Positions 52,678 through 61,244 of a DNA stretch of 64,000 nt are shown one piece after another; the first letter of the stretch is position 1, and every line of letters starts with the position of its first letter. The position numbers and the translations under genes were made by a program. This DNA comes from Leifsonia sp. Root4 (GTDB lineage: Bacteria; Actinomycetota; Actinomycetes; Actinomycetales; Microbacteriaceae), in contig NZ_LMDN01000001.1 in the NCBI RefSeq assembly GCF_001425085.1, positions 631,092 through 695,091 on the forward strand, given 5' to 3'. The notes under the pieces are model-generated. The model saw nothing but the letters and a program-made list of their open reading frames with translations, did not search any database and was not told the origin of the DNA.

Positions 52678-54203
52678 GCGGGGCCCCCCGCGCAGATGAG
52701 CTCGGCGACGATCCCAGCGGCCAAGGCAGAACTGGCGCGGGCGTCGATCCGGTCCAGAGGGCTCAGGGAGTCATCATCGGGAACAACGCCGACATTGACG
52801 ACGACCGCGTCTGGCCGGGATCCGGCGAGATGGGCGAGTGCGTCGCGCTGGGCCCCCGGCACGCCGATCCGGTCGACGAGAACGACGAGATCGTCGTCGC
52901 CGCGAATGTGGCCGAGCACATCATCGAGGTGGTCGAGGGCGCCGACGCCCTGCCGCGTCATCCGTGCCGGCGTGTCAACGACGCGGTGTGCCGCGAAGGC
53001 GAGCCGGAACGCGTCGGATTCATTGGCAACCGCCAGGGTCGCACGGGCGCGCAGGTCGAGCAGGGACAGCCGCGCCTTCGAGCGCACCACGTCGCCGTGG
53101 ACGCCGATCGCCGCTCGGGTGACGGCTGCCCATTCGGGTTCCACGGTCTGTGGCCGGGCGGGGCCGCGCGCGGCTTCCAGCTCGGTTGCGAGCAACCGAA
53201 CGCGTTCGGCTGCCCGGCGCAGCTGATCGAGGTCAAGCGCTCCCGACGTAACGGCCCCCAACAGTGCGTCGCGTACCTCGAGGTAGTCCTGCCGGTCGGC
53301 GTCGGGCTCACCCGAACCGCCGAGATTGGTCTGCGGGTTGCCGATGCACAGCAGATCGGCACCGGCTTGAATCGCCGCCACGGCGCCGGGCCCGGCGCCG
53401 ACGCTTTCTCGGATCGCCGCCATGTCGAGCGCATCGGTCACGATGACGCCGTCGAAACCCAGCGCTCGGAGTTTGCCCAGGATGACGGGATTGAGCGTGG
53501 CCGGCGCCTCGCCCCACGCCGGAACCCGAATGTGCGCGGTCATGATGCTCCGCACACCCGCGGCGATTGCCGCTCGGAATGGCTCAAAGTGCACGTCTTC
53601 GATCTCGCTGACCGCGATGCTCAGCTCGGGCAGAGCGAGGTGCGAGTCGGAGTGGGTGTCGCCGTGGCCGGGGAAGTGCTTGGCGCACGCCGCGACGGCA
53701 CCGGAGGCCTGGATGCCGCGCACGGTCGCCGCAACATGGGTGGCGACGGTGAGAGCCTCGGTTCCGAACGAGCGGACTCCGATGACGGGGTTCGCCGGAT
53801 TGGTGTTCACGTCGGCGACCGGCCCGAAGACGAGGTTGATGCCGACGGCGTCAGCCCTGGCGGCGATCGCGGCACCCACCGCGGCACTGAACTCAGGGTC
53901 GTTCACCACGCCAAGCTGCGCCGGCCCTGGAATGGTCGAGCCGTGCACTGACTCCAGCCGGGTGACGGTGCCGCCTTCTTCGTCCGTCGCGATGAGCGCG
54001 TTCGCGCGGTGCGCGCGGATCGCCGCGGAGAGTTCCTCGGTGCGTTCGGAGATGTTCTGGCCGAAGTAGACGACGCCGGCGACACCTTCATCGAGCGCAT
54101 CGGCAAGCCACTGCGGCAGCTCGGTGCCGAAGAAGCCGGGAACGATGACCCCGTTGACGGCCTCCAGGACGTCCCGATCCGGGGTGAGTGCTGAGTCGCT
54201 CAT
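52674..54203 (-). CDS. nagZ: GH3 beta-N-acetylglucosaminidase
   Basis: A 509-residue NagZ-type GH3 enzyme that removes GlcNAc from GlcNAc-MurNAc or GlcNAc-anhMurNAc. The loop KHFPGHGDTHSDSH (175-188) carries the D186/H188 acid/base dyad and IVTDALDM carries nucleophile D257. A C-terminal domain (from about 340) is present. There is no signal peptide, so it is cytoplasmic and the importer must bring in intact disaccharides. It overlaps the permease upstream and anmK downstream by four bases each. It resembles the GH3 at 3877-5415. Confidence 0.93.
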   Translation of the reverse strand: MSDSALTPDRDVLEAVNGVIVPGFFGTELPQWLADALDEGVAGVVYFGQNISERTEELSAAIRAHRANALIATDEEGGTVTRLESVHGSTIPGPAQLGVVNDPEFSAAVGAAIAARADAVGINLVFGPVADVNTNPANPVIGVRSFGTEALTVATHVAATVRGIQASGAVAACAKHFPGHGDTHSDSHLALPELSIAVSEIEDVHFEPFRAAIAAGVRSIMTAHIRVPAWGEAPATLNPVILGKLRALGFDGVIVTDALDMAAIRESVGAGPGAVAAIQAGADLLCIGNPQTNLGGSGEPDADRQDYLEVRDALLGAVTSGALDLDQLRRAAERVRLLATELEAARGPARPQTVEPEWAAVTRAAIGVHGDVVRSKARLSLLDLRARATLAVANESDAFRLAFAAHRVVDTPARMTRQGVGALDHLDDVLGHIRGDDDLVVLVDRIGVPGAQRDALAHLAGSRPDAVVVNVGVVPDDDSLSPLDRIDARASSALAAGIVAELICAGGPA

Positions 54204-55042
54204 CCCTTCACCGCTCCCGCGACGAGGCCGGAGGAGAGCTTGCCCTGAACCACGATGAAGAAGATCATGACGGGCAGGGTGATGAGGGTGGACGCCGCCA
54301 TGACGCTGCCCCAGTCGTTCGAGTTCTCACCGAAGAACTGCTTCAGGCCGATGGCAACCGTGTATTTCTCGCTGGCACCGCCGAGCATCGTCATCGCGAA
54401 GATGAACTCATTCCAGGCGGTGATGAAGCTGAACACGCTCGTGGCGACGAGGCCAGGCATGACGAGCGGGAGCATGACGGAGCGGAACATCCGCCACCAA
54501 CTCGCGCCGTCAAGGAACGCGGCCTCTTCGAGCTCCACCGGGACCGCGGCGACGAAGCCGCGCAGCATCCAGATTCCGAACGGAAGCGAGATGGTGATGT
54601 AGACGATGATCAGACCGAGCAGCGTGTTGAGCAGGTGAAGGTCTCGTACCTGCACGAACAGCGGGATCACGAGGGCTTCCATCGGCACCATCTGCACGAT
54701 GAGGATCATGAGCAGCATCGAGGTGCGGAACTTGAAGCGGAAGCGTGCCACGGCGACGGATGCGAGCAGCGACAGCACCGCGCTGAACAGCACGACGGCG
54801 ACGGCAACGATCAGCGAGTTCCGCAGGAAGACCGCGAAGCCGCCGTCGTTGAGAACGTAGATGAAGTTGTCGAGGGTGAGCTCAGACGGGAAGAGCCCGC
54901 GGGATCCGCTCGCCGCGTTGGCGTCGAACGCGCTCGAGATCATCCAGAAGGCGGGAAACAGCGTGAAGATCAGGAGGAGCGCTACGAGGGCGCCGACGAT
55001 GACGTTGCGGCGAACGCGTGTTGCCGTGATTTTCCGACTCAC
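54200..55042 (-). CDS. Sugar ABC transporter permease, MalG-like
   Basis: A 280-residue CUT1 permease with six membrane helices and the EAA loop EEAAFLDGASWWRMFRSVML; it ends in GAVKG. The start is a GTG at 55042 with AAGGAGG seven bases upstream (inside the previous gene), overlapping that stop by four bases (GTGA). An in-frame reading further upstream lies within the partner permease and is not used. It belongs to the MurNAc salvage operon and should transport a peptidoglycan-derived sugar. Confidence 0.9.
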   Translation of the reverse strand: MSRKITATRVRRNVIVGALVALLLIFTLFPAFWMISSAFDANAASGSRGLFPSELTLDNFIYVLNDGGFAVFLRNSLIVAVAVVLFSAVLSLLASVAVARFRFKFRTSMLLMILIVQMVPMEALVIPLFVQVRDLHLLNTLLGLIIVYITISLPFGIWMLRGFVAAVPVELEEAAFLDGASWWRMFRSVMLPLVMPGLVATSVFSFITAWNEFIFAMTMLGGASEKYTVAIGLKQFFGENSNDWGSVMAASTLITLPVMIFFIVVQGKLSSGLVAGAVKG

Positions 55043-56016
55043 AGTTCGTCCTCCTTCATGAGCACCCGGATGTAGATGATGGTGATCACGAGCAGCACCA
55101 GCGTGAGCAGCACTGCAATCGCGGAACCGAATCCGTAGCGGTTCTGACCGAACGATTCGACATACGACCACACGCCGAGATTGAGCACATTGCGGTTGGT
55201 ACCCGAGCCTCCCGGCATCAGATAGACCTGCCCGAACACCTTGAAGTCCCAGATCGTGGACAAGATGATGACCACGGTGAAGACCTGCTTGAGCGACGGG
55301 AAGATGATCTGGAAGAACCGGCGGATGGGGCCAGCGCCGTCCATCTGCGCCGCCTCCAGCATTTCCTTGGAGACACCGAGCAGACCGGCCATCACCGTGA
55401 TCGCCACGAACGGGAACCCGTGGTGCACGACGTTGATGAGCACGATCAGGTAGAAGGTCCACCGGTTGGTGAACCAGTTGAATGGCTCGTCCATCAGGCC
55501 GGCACCCATGAGGAGCTGGTTCACGATGCCGTTGTCGGCGTCGAAGATCCACACCCAGACGTAGGTACCGGTCACGGCGGGCATCGCCCAGGCGACCATG
55601 ATCGCGCTGCCGACCACCGTGCGCCAGAGCACGGAGAGGTTGGTCATCAAGATGGCGACGAGAGTGCCGAGCACCACCGTGCACAGCACGGCGAGAACGG
55701 CGAAGATCACGGTGTTGGGCAGAACGACCGACCACAGTTGAGGATCGGTGAGTGCCTCGACGTAGTTGTCGACGCCGATGAAGTTTGTGTCACCGCTGAC
55801 AATCTCGCGCAGTCCGTAGTCCTGGAACGAGAAGATCAGGACGCGAACGAGCGGCCAGAGAAGCAGGACGGCCAGCACGATCAGTGCCGGCGCGAGCAGG
55901 AGCCACGGCCGGGCGGCGGCGATCGTGATCGCCCTGCGCCGCCGAGGGCCGGGGCCTCCGGCCGCTGCGGAACGCGAGGTTCCGACAGCGGCCGGCGACT
56001 GAATCGTGGTGGTCAT
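55039..56016 (-). CDS. Sugar ABC transporter permease, MalF-like
   Basis: A 325-residue CUT1 permease with a Gly/Pro/Arg-rich N-terminus (about 1-35), six membrane helices and the EAA loop EAAQMDGAGPIRRFFQIIFP. The C-terminus LMKEDEL is shaped by the embedded ribosome binding site of the next gene, as in the permease at 6332. It lies 13 bases after the binding-protein gene. Confidence 0.9.
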   Translation of the reverse strand: MTTTIQSPAAVGTSRSAAAGGPGPRRRRAITIAAARPWLLLAPALIVLAVLLLWPLVRVLIFSFQDYGLREIVSGDTNFIGVDNYVEALTDPQLWSVVLPNTVIFAVLAVLCTVVLGTLVAILMTNLSVLWRTVVGSAIMVAWAMPAVTGTYVWVWIFDADNGIVNQLLMGAGLMDEPFNWFTNRWTFYLIVLINVVHHGFPFVAITVMAGLLGVSKEMLEAAQMDGAGPIRRFFQIIFPSLKQVFTVVIILSTIWDFKVFGQVYLMPGGSGTNRNVLNLGVWSYVESFGQNRYGFGSAIAVLLTLVLLVITIIYIRVLMKEDEL

Positions 56017-56029
56017 CGAGTGTGTCTTC

Positions 56030-57316
56030 TTACTTCTCGTTGAGGATGTCGGTCATCTCGGCTGCGGCGTCGGCAGTGGCCTGCTCAACGGTCTTCTCGC
56101 CGGAGAGGATCGACTGAATCATCGTGTTGGTGGTCTTCTTGGCCTGTACGGCACCGAACTTCGGCGTGACGGGCAGCGAAGCGCCGCCGTCGACCATCTG
56201 GGTCGCGAAGGCCTGGGTGATCTCATCGGCGCTGGCGACTGATGCGTCGAGTGCCGTGGTCTCGCCCGGGAAGTAACCGCTCTGCGTTGCCCACTCGGTG
56301 GCGAATTCGCCGGTGGTCATCATGTTCATGAACTCCCACGCGAGGTCCTTGTTCTCGCTCGACTCGAACATGCTGAGGTGCGAGCCACCGAGCATCGACG
56401 GGCTGATGCCGGAGGTCTGGCCGGGGATCGGGAATGAGCCGATCTTGCCTTCCAGCTCCGGGTTCTTGTCGAGGATCGTCGCGGGGGTCCACGAGCCCAT
56501 GACCGCCATTCCGACCTTGCCCTGGGCGAAGTTGTCGAGGATGTCGGTCTCCTTCCACGTGGTTGCACCAGCGGTCGACGCACCGTGCTTGAGCGCGAGG
56601 TCGGTGTAGAACTGGATTCCGGCCTGCGACTTCGCGCTGTCCAGACCCGAGGTCCAGGTGTCACCCTTCTTCGTGGCCACCTCGCCACCGGCACCCCAAA
56701 CCCACGGGTAGGTGAGCTGTTCGGCATCACCGGCGACGGGGAACGGAATGATGTCGGGGTTGCTCGCCTTGAGCGAGAGAACCGCATCCTGGAACTCGGC
56801 CCAGGTCGTCGGCACGGCGATGCCGGCCGCTTCGAAGAGGTCGGTGCGGTAGATCACGGAGCGCACGCCGGCGTACCACGGCATGCCGTAGAGGGTGTCA
56901 TCGAGCGTTCCCGCCTCGACCAGTCCTTCGACGAGCTTGCCGTCGAGGCCCGCCTCTGTGACATAGTCATCGATCGGCGCGAGGGCGCCGGACTCGGCGA
57001 ATTCCGCGGTCCACGTCGTGCCGGTCTCGGCGATGTCGGGCGTCGTGCCACCGGCAATCGCGGTGACGAAACGGTCGTGAGCGTCAGCCCACTGCACCAT
57101 CTCAACATTGAGCTTCGCCCCGGTCTCCTTCGTGAACTCGTCACCGACACGTTCGAAGAACTCGTCAGATTCGGTGTTGGTTCCCTGCATGATCCAGACA
57201 TCAAGGGTTTGACCCGTGGCGTCACTGCCACTTCCGCCGGTGGTTCCGGCAGAACAGGCAGTCAGACTCAGTGCAGCCGTTGCCAAGATGGCGAGCGGCA
57301 GGTAACGCTTTTTCAT
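56030..57316 (-). CDS. Sugar-binding lipoprotein of the MurNAc operon (family 1 SBP)
   Basis: A 428-residue solute-binding lipoprotein with lipobox LTAC (Cys 21) and a Ser/Gly/Thr linker. The mature part begins TLDVWIMQGTNTESDEFFE and includes NFAQGKVGMAVMGSW and GGSHLSMFESSENKDLAWEF. It is the first gene of the operon containing nagZ, anmK, kinase, murQ and murR, so its ligand is probably MurNAc, GlcNAc-MurNAc or the anhydro form; this is inferred. GAGGAG lies five bases before the ATG at 57316. Confidence 0.9.
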   Translation of the reverse strand: MKKRYLPLAILATAALSLTACSAGTTGGSGSDATGQTLDVWIMQGTNTESDEFFERVGDEFTKETGAKLNVEMVQWADAHDRFVTAIAGGTTPDIAETGTTWTAEFAESGALAPIDDYVTEAGLDGKLVEGLVEAGTLDDTLYGMPWYAGVRSVIYRTDLFEAAGIAVPTTWAEFQDAVLSLKASNPDIIPFPVAGDAEQLTYPWVWGAGGEVATKKGDTWTSGLDSAKSQAGIQFYTDLALKHGASTAGATTWKETDILDNFAQGKVGMAVMGSWTPATILDKNPELEGKIGSFPIPGQTSGISPSMLGGSHLSMFESSENKDLAWEFMNMMTTGEFATEWATQSGYFPGETTALDASVASADEITQAFATQMVDGGASLPVTPKFGAVQAKKTTNTMIQSILSGEKTVEQATADAAAEMTDILNEK

Positions 57317-57359
57317 AGCAGTCTCCTCATTGATGGGCCGAGGCCCGTGATTGCGAATT

Positions 57360-57372
57360 GAAAATAGTATCC
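57360..57372. promoter_or_regulatory. MurR-type half-dyad over the -10 box
   Basis: GAAAATAGTATCC overlaps the -10 box of the MurNAc operon and matches nine of 13 positions of the reverse complement of the second site (GAAAATAACTTTC). The centres of the two sites are 31 bases apart, about three helical turns. Confidence 0.5.
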
Positions 57373-57393
57373 AAGCTGATGCGTACGTGCGAA
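57364..57393 (-). promoter_or_regulatory. Promoter of the MurNAc salvage operon
   Basis: Read leftwards, TTCGCA (-35, 57388-57393) and TACTAT (-10, 57364-57369) are 18 bases apart, followed by a leader of about 40 bases and the GAGGAG ribosome binding site of the binding-protein gene. Both boxes are overlapped by candidate MurR sites. Confidence 0.55.
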
Positions 57394-57403
57394 AGTTATT
57401 TTC
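57391..57403. promoter_or_regulatory. MurR-type dyad over the -35 box
   Basis: GAAAGTTATTTTC is an inverted repeat with one mismatched pair, in an A+T-rich patch overlapping the -35 box. GAAA-N5-TTTC dyads are of the kind bound by RpiR-family regulators; the murR gene ends this operon. The rest of 57404-57484 shows nothing recognisable. Confidence 0.55.
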
Positions 57404-57484
57404 ACGCACTCTGAATACGATACCTCGTGATTCGCGCACTGTGTGCCAGAGGGCCGTCCCGACGACGGGAAAGCCGCCTCCGAG

Positions 57485-58552
57485 CTACGGCTGCAGAATG
57501 CGCGGCGGCAGCAGGCGGGCCGCGAGCACGAGGAGCAGACCGATGGCCGCGCCGAGGGCGGTCTCGATCAGTCTGTCGACGAGCAGCGTGCCGACCGGCA
57601 GCGGGCTCGCCAGATGAGCGACGCCGAGAGCCAGCGGGGTCACGAAGACGAGTGCGGCACCATAATTGCGGGCAACGAGGATCTCGGCGGCGAATTGAGC
57701 GAAGACCACGGCGATCAGGATGACAAGCGGCGGCGGCTCTGGGAACAGCAGCAGCCCCGTCACGAGCACGCCGATCGCCGTTCCCACGATGCGATGAACG
57801 GCGCGCGAGATCGAATGCCGGGCGTGGGGCGGTGGGATCACCGCGATGACGCTCACGACAGCCCAGTACGGATGCCCGATTCCGAACGCCATCGCGAGCG
57901 CACCGGCCAGCAGAGCACCGACCACGTTCTGGGCCACCGCCAACCACAGTTGCGGTTCGCGCGCGGCCGACCATCGAATGCGCGGCGAGCGAGGCAGCGT
58001 CTTGAACCAGTCAGCGTGCCGTCTGCCCGCTATCCGGCGCAGCAACCATCCCGACATCGAGACCGCCAGCGCGAAGAGGGCGGCGCACACCGCGATTCCG
58101 ATGCGCAGCACGAGCTCTCCGCTCGGCGTCGGCACGGCCGCACAGACCAGCAGGCCGAAGACGAAGAACAGCGGCGTCGGCGGGAACAGGCCGAAGACTG
58201 CGGCCAACACCAGGCCGCAGACGATCACCAGCACGAGCGCCAGCGCGGTCACCCAGAGTGCCGCACCCGTCGCGGCGATGGTCGTGCCGAGCGCAACGCT
58301 CACGACGAGACCGGTTGCGGCGATGCTGACGCTCCGGAAGCGCAGCCGGTACGGCTCGCTCCGGCCGTACAGCGCCGTCATCGCGCCGAACGACGCATAG
58401 GCGGCGAGATCGAGACGGTCGAGCGCGAGAAGCACGAAGAGCGGGACCGCCATCGCGAGCGCTGCACGACTCGCAACCTCGACGTCGAGCGCGCTCAATG
58501 AGCGCAGACGTTGGGTCAACGACTGCGGCCGCTTCGCTTCTTCCACGCTCAC
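57485..58552 (-). CDS. FUSC family membrane protein
   Basis: A 355-residue protein with two blocks of membrane helices (about 28-175 and 200-350) separated by a short charged cytoplasmic loop. The segment FGIGHPYWAVVSVIAVIPPP followed by RAVHRIVGTAIGV is characteristic of the fusaric-acid-resistance (FUSC/YccS) superfamily. Members are thought to export aromatic acids, but many in actinobacteria are uncharacterised. It begins with GTG at 58552, 36 bases after the pcrA stop, and probably follows pcrA in one transcript. Confidence 0.82.
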   Translation of the reverse strand: MSVEEAKRPQSLTQRLRSLSALDVEVASRAALAMAVPLFVLLALDRLDLAAYASFGAMTALYGRSEPYRLRFRSVSIAATGLVVSVALGTTIAATGAALWVTALALVLVIVCGLVLAAVFGLFPPTPLFFVFGLLVCAAVPTPSGELVLRIGIAVCAALFALAVSMSGWLLRRIAGRRHADWFKTLPRSPRIRWSAAREPQLWLAVAQNVVGALLAGALAMAFGIGHPYWAVVSVIAVIPPPHARHSISRAVHRIVGTAIGVLVTGLLLFPEPPPLVILIAVVFAQFAAEILVARNYGAALVFVTPLALGVAHLASPLPVGTLLVDRLIETALGAAIGLLLVLAARLLPPRILQP

Positions 58553-58588
58553 TGGCCTGCTGCTCTACTCGTGTTCTCGTGTTCTCGT

Positions 58589-61135
58589 CTACAACTTCTC
58601 GATCGGGGCGATCTTGATCAGCAGTTTCTTCGCGCCGGCCTTGTCGAACTGCACATGGGCGACCCGCTTCGTTCCCTCGCCAGTGACCTGGTTCACGCGG
58701 CCATCGCCGAAGTCGACGTGGCGGATGCGATCGCCCGCCTGCAGGGTCAGGTCACCGTTGTCGCGCACCTGCGCGGTGACCCGGTTGGCCCACTCGGTCT
58801 TGGGCTTCGGCGCGGGCGGCAGCTCGCCGCCGAAGCGATCGGAGCCGGTTCCGCGGGAGCCGTAGCCGTCACGCCGGGCGTTGAGCGCTCGGGGCTGGGT
58901 TCCGCCGCGCGAGTTCGCCATGCCTGGCGACTGGCGCCACTCGATCAGATCGCCGGGGATCTCCTGCAGGTAGCGGCTCGGCATCGCCACATTGGTTTCG
59001 CCGAACTGGGCGCGCGTCATCGCGAGCGAGAGGTAGAGGCGCTTCCGGGCACGGGTGATGCCCACGTAGAACAGGCGGCGCTCCTCGGCCGGACCGCCGG
59101 GCTCTCCCGCCGACATCTGGTGCGGCAGCAGCCCCTCCTCGATGCCGGTCAGGAACACCGAGTCGTACTCGAGCCCCTTGGCCGTGTGCAGCGTCATCAG
59201 CGAGACGGTTCCGCTGGAGTCGTCGAGGTCGTCTGCTGCGGCAACGAGCGACACCTGGGTGAGGAAGTCGATCAGGCCGGCATCCGGGTTCTCCTTGACG
59301 AAGTCCTTGGTCTGGGCGAGGAGTTCCTCGACGTTCTCCGCACGCGTCTCGTCCTGCGGGTCGCGGCTGTTGCGCAGCGTCTCGAGCAGTGTGCTCTCGG
59401 TGAGCAGGAAGCCGAGCACGTCGCTGACCTTGGCCGCGCCGGCACCCCCGCTGGTTGAGCCTGTCGAAACCGGGTCGAGCATGAGCGCGGCCTCGTCGAG
59501 GAGCTTGGCCAGTTGCAGGATCGCACCGGTGACCTTGGGGCCCATGCCCAGGCTCCCCGCGTCGCGCATGGCCTGGCGGAAGCTGATGCCGTTGGCCTCG
59601 GCGAAGCTCGCGAGCTGTGTTTCGGTGGCCGGGCCGATGCCGCGCTTGGGGGTGTTCAGGATGCGACGGAGGGCGAGCTCGTCGGCCGGGTTCGCCACGG
59701 CGATGAGGTACGCCATCGCGTCTTTGATCTCGGCCCGCTCGTAGAACTTGGTGCCACCGACAACGCGGTAGGGCAGGGCAGAGCGCACGAAAATCTCTTC
59801 CAACGCACGGGTCTGTGCGTTGGTGCGGTAGAACACGGCGATGTCGCGGTATGCGACGCCCTCGCCGTGCAGCTTCTCGATCTCGTCGGCGATGAATTGT
59901 GCCTCGTCGTGGCCGGAGTATCCCGTGTAGCCGATGATCTTGGCCCCGTCGCCGACGGCCGTCCAGAGCTTCTTGTCCTTGCGGTCGAAGTTGTTGGAGA
60001 TCACGGAGTTCGCCGCGCTCAGGATGTTCTGCGTCGAGCGGTAGTTCTGCTCGAGCAGCACGACCTTCGCGCCCGGGTAATCACGCTCGAACTCGACGAT
60101 GTTGCGGATGTCGGCACCGCGGAAGGCGTAGATTGACTGGTCGGAGTCGCCGACGACGGTGAGTGATGCACCCGGAATACCGCCGTTGGCGTCGCGCAGC
60201 GACTGCACGTGGTGGCCTGCCGTGGCCATCTCGGCGACGATGTGCGGCTCGATCGGGCGGGTGAGCTCTCGAATGAAGGAGTACTGCGCGTGGTTCGTGT
60301 CCTGGTACTCGTCGACCAGGATGTGCCGGAAGCGGCGCTGATAGAGCGCCGCGGTTGCCGGGAACGCCCGGAACAGGAAGACGGTCTCGGCGAGGAGGTC
60401 GTCGAAGTCGAGAGCCTGGGCGGCCCGCAGCCGGCGGGTGTACTGCCGGAAGATCTCGAGGAACATGAGCTCCTGCGGGTCGCTGAGGTTGGCGTTGCGC
60501 GCGTAGCTGTCGGCATCCGCCAGCTCGTTCTTGAGCTTGGAGATCTTGTTGGAGACGCCGGCGGCCGTGAACCCGAGCGTGTCGGCGTCCAGCTCCTTGA
60601 TGATGCGCTTGATGACGTTGCGCGAGTCGGCTGAGTCGTAGATCGTGAAGCTGCTGCTGAGCCCGGCCTTCTCGGCCTCCGCGCGCAGAATGCGCACGCA
60701 GGAGGAGTGGAAGGTCGAGATCCACATGCCGCTGGAGGCCTGTCCGAGCAGCTGTTCGACACGCTCGCGCATCTCGGCCGCGGCCTTGTTGGTGAAGGTG
60801 ATGGCCAGGATCTGACTGGGCCACGCCTCGCGACTGCCGATGAGGCCGGCGATGCGGTGGGTGAGCACGCGCGTCTTGCCGGAGCCTGCGCCCGCGACGA
60901 TGAGCAGGGCGGGGCCGCGGTACTCGACGGCCTCACGCTGTTCGGGGTTCAAACCATCGAGCAGGCTGTCGCCGCCCGCCCACGCTCCCCCACCCGGAAG
61001 TCCGCCCGGCATGGCGCCTGGCCCGCCGAAAGACGCTCCGCTCGATCCGCCGGAGGACGGAAAGCCACCCGGTCCGTCGTGCACGATCATGGGTCGCGAG
61101 TCGGTCGGTTCGTCGGGATCAAAGAGAGTGCTCAT
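58589..61135 (-). CDS. pcrA: ATP-dependent DNA helicase UvrD/PcrA
   Basis: An 848-residue superfamily 1A helicase acting 3'-5' in excision repair and replication. Residues 1-55 form a Gly/Pro/Ser-rich tail that is longer than in Bacillus PcrA. Motifs in order: Q motif LNPEQREAV, Walker A VAGAGSGKTRVL, Ia AITFTNKAAAEM, II VDEYQDTN, III GDSDQSIYAFRGA, IV QNYRSTQNI, V MTLHTAKGLEYDSVF, VI VGITRARKRLYL. A Tudor-like C-terminal domain (about 785-848; HVDFGDGRVNQV) is present. Near residues 555-565 a short insertion VSTGSTSGG is encoded by a repeat sequence. The start follows a TACACT box by ten bases. Confidence 0.96.
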   Translation of the reverse strand: MSTLFDPDEPTDSRPMIVHDGPGGFPSSGGSSGASFGGPGAMPGGLPGGGAWAGGDSLLDGLNPEQREAVEYRGPALLIVAGAGSGKTRVLTHRIAGLIGSREAWPSQILAITFTNKAAAEMRERVEQLLGQASSGMWISTFHSSCVRILRAEAEKAGLSSSFTIYDSADSRNVIKRIIKELDADTLGFTAAGVSNKISKLKNELADADSYARNANLSDPQELMFLEIFRQYTRRLRAAQALDFDDLLAETVFLFRAFPATAALYQRRFRHILVDEYQDTNHAQYSFIRELTRPIEPHIVAEMATAGHHVQSLRDANGGIPGASLTVVGDSDQSIYAFRGADIRNIVEFERDYPGAKVVLLEQNYRSTQNILSAANSVISNNFDRKDKKLWTAVGDGAKIIGYTGYSGHDEAQFIADEIEKLHGEGVAYRDIAVFYRTNAQTRALEEIFVRSALPYRVVGGTKFYERAEIKDAMAYLIAVANPADELALRRILNTPKRGIGPATETQLASFAEANGISFRQAMRDAGSLGMGPKVTGAILQLAKLLDEAALMLDPVSTGSTSGGAGAAKVSDVLGFLLTESTLLETLRNSRDPQDETRAENVEELLAQTKDFVKENPDAGLIDFLTQVSLVAAADDLDDSSGTVSLMTLHTAKGLEYDSVFLTGIEEGLLPHQMSAGEPGGPAEERRLFYVGITRARKRLYLSLAMTRAQFGETNVAMPSRYLQEIPGDLIEWRQSPGMANSRGGTQPRALNARRDGYGSRGTGSDRFGGELPPAPKPKTEWANRVTAQVRDNGDLTLQAGDRIRHVDFGDGRVNQVTGEGTKRVAHVQFDKAGAKKLLIKIAPIEKL
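59453..59471. repeat. GGTTGAGCCTGTCGAAACC repeat inside pcrA
   Basis: This 19-base imperfect palindrome matches, from memory, a short sequence found many times between genes in Microbacteriaceae and related actinobacteria. Here it lies in frame within pcrA and encodes part of VSTGSTS in a linker, so it appears to be tolerated as a small insertion. Confidence 0.6.
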
Positions 61136-61145
61136 GTCTGACTCC

Positions 61146-61151
61146 AGTGTA
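61146..61151 (-). promoter_or_regulatory. Candidate -10 box of pcrA
   Basis: TACACT, read leftwards, lies ten bases before the pcrA ATG, predicting a leader of only a few bases. No ribosome binding site is evident. Confidence 0.35.
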
Positions 61152-61244
61152 GGCGGGGCCGCTGACAGAGCGCCCGTGCCCCCTAGCCAGCATCGGTGGC
61201 GGTTCCCCAGGCTTCCTTGGAATGGGCTGCCGCCTTTCGCGACG

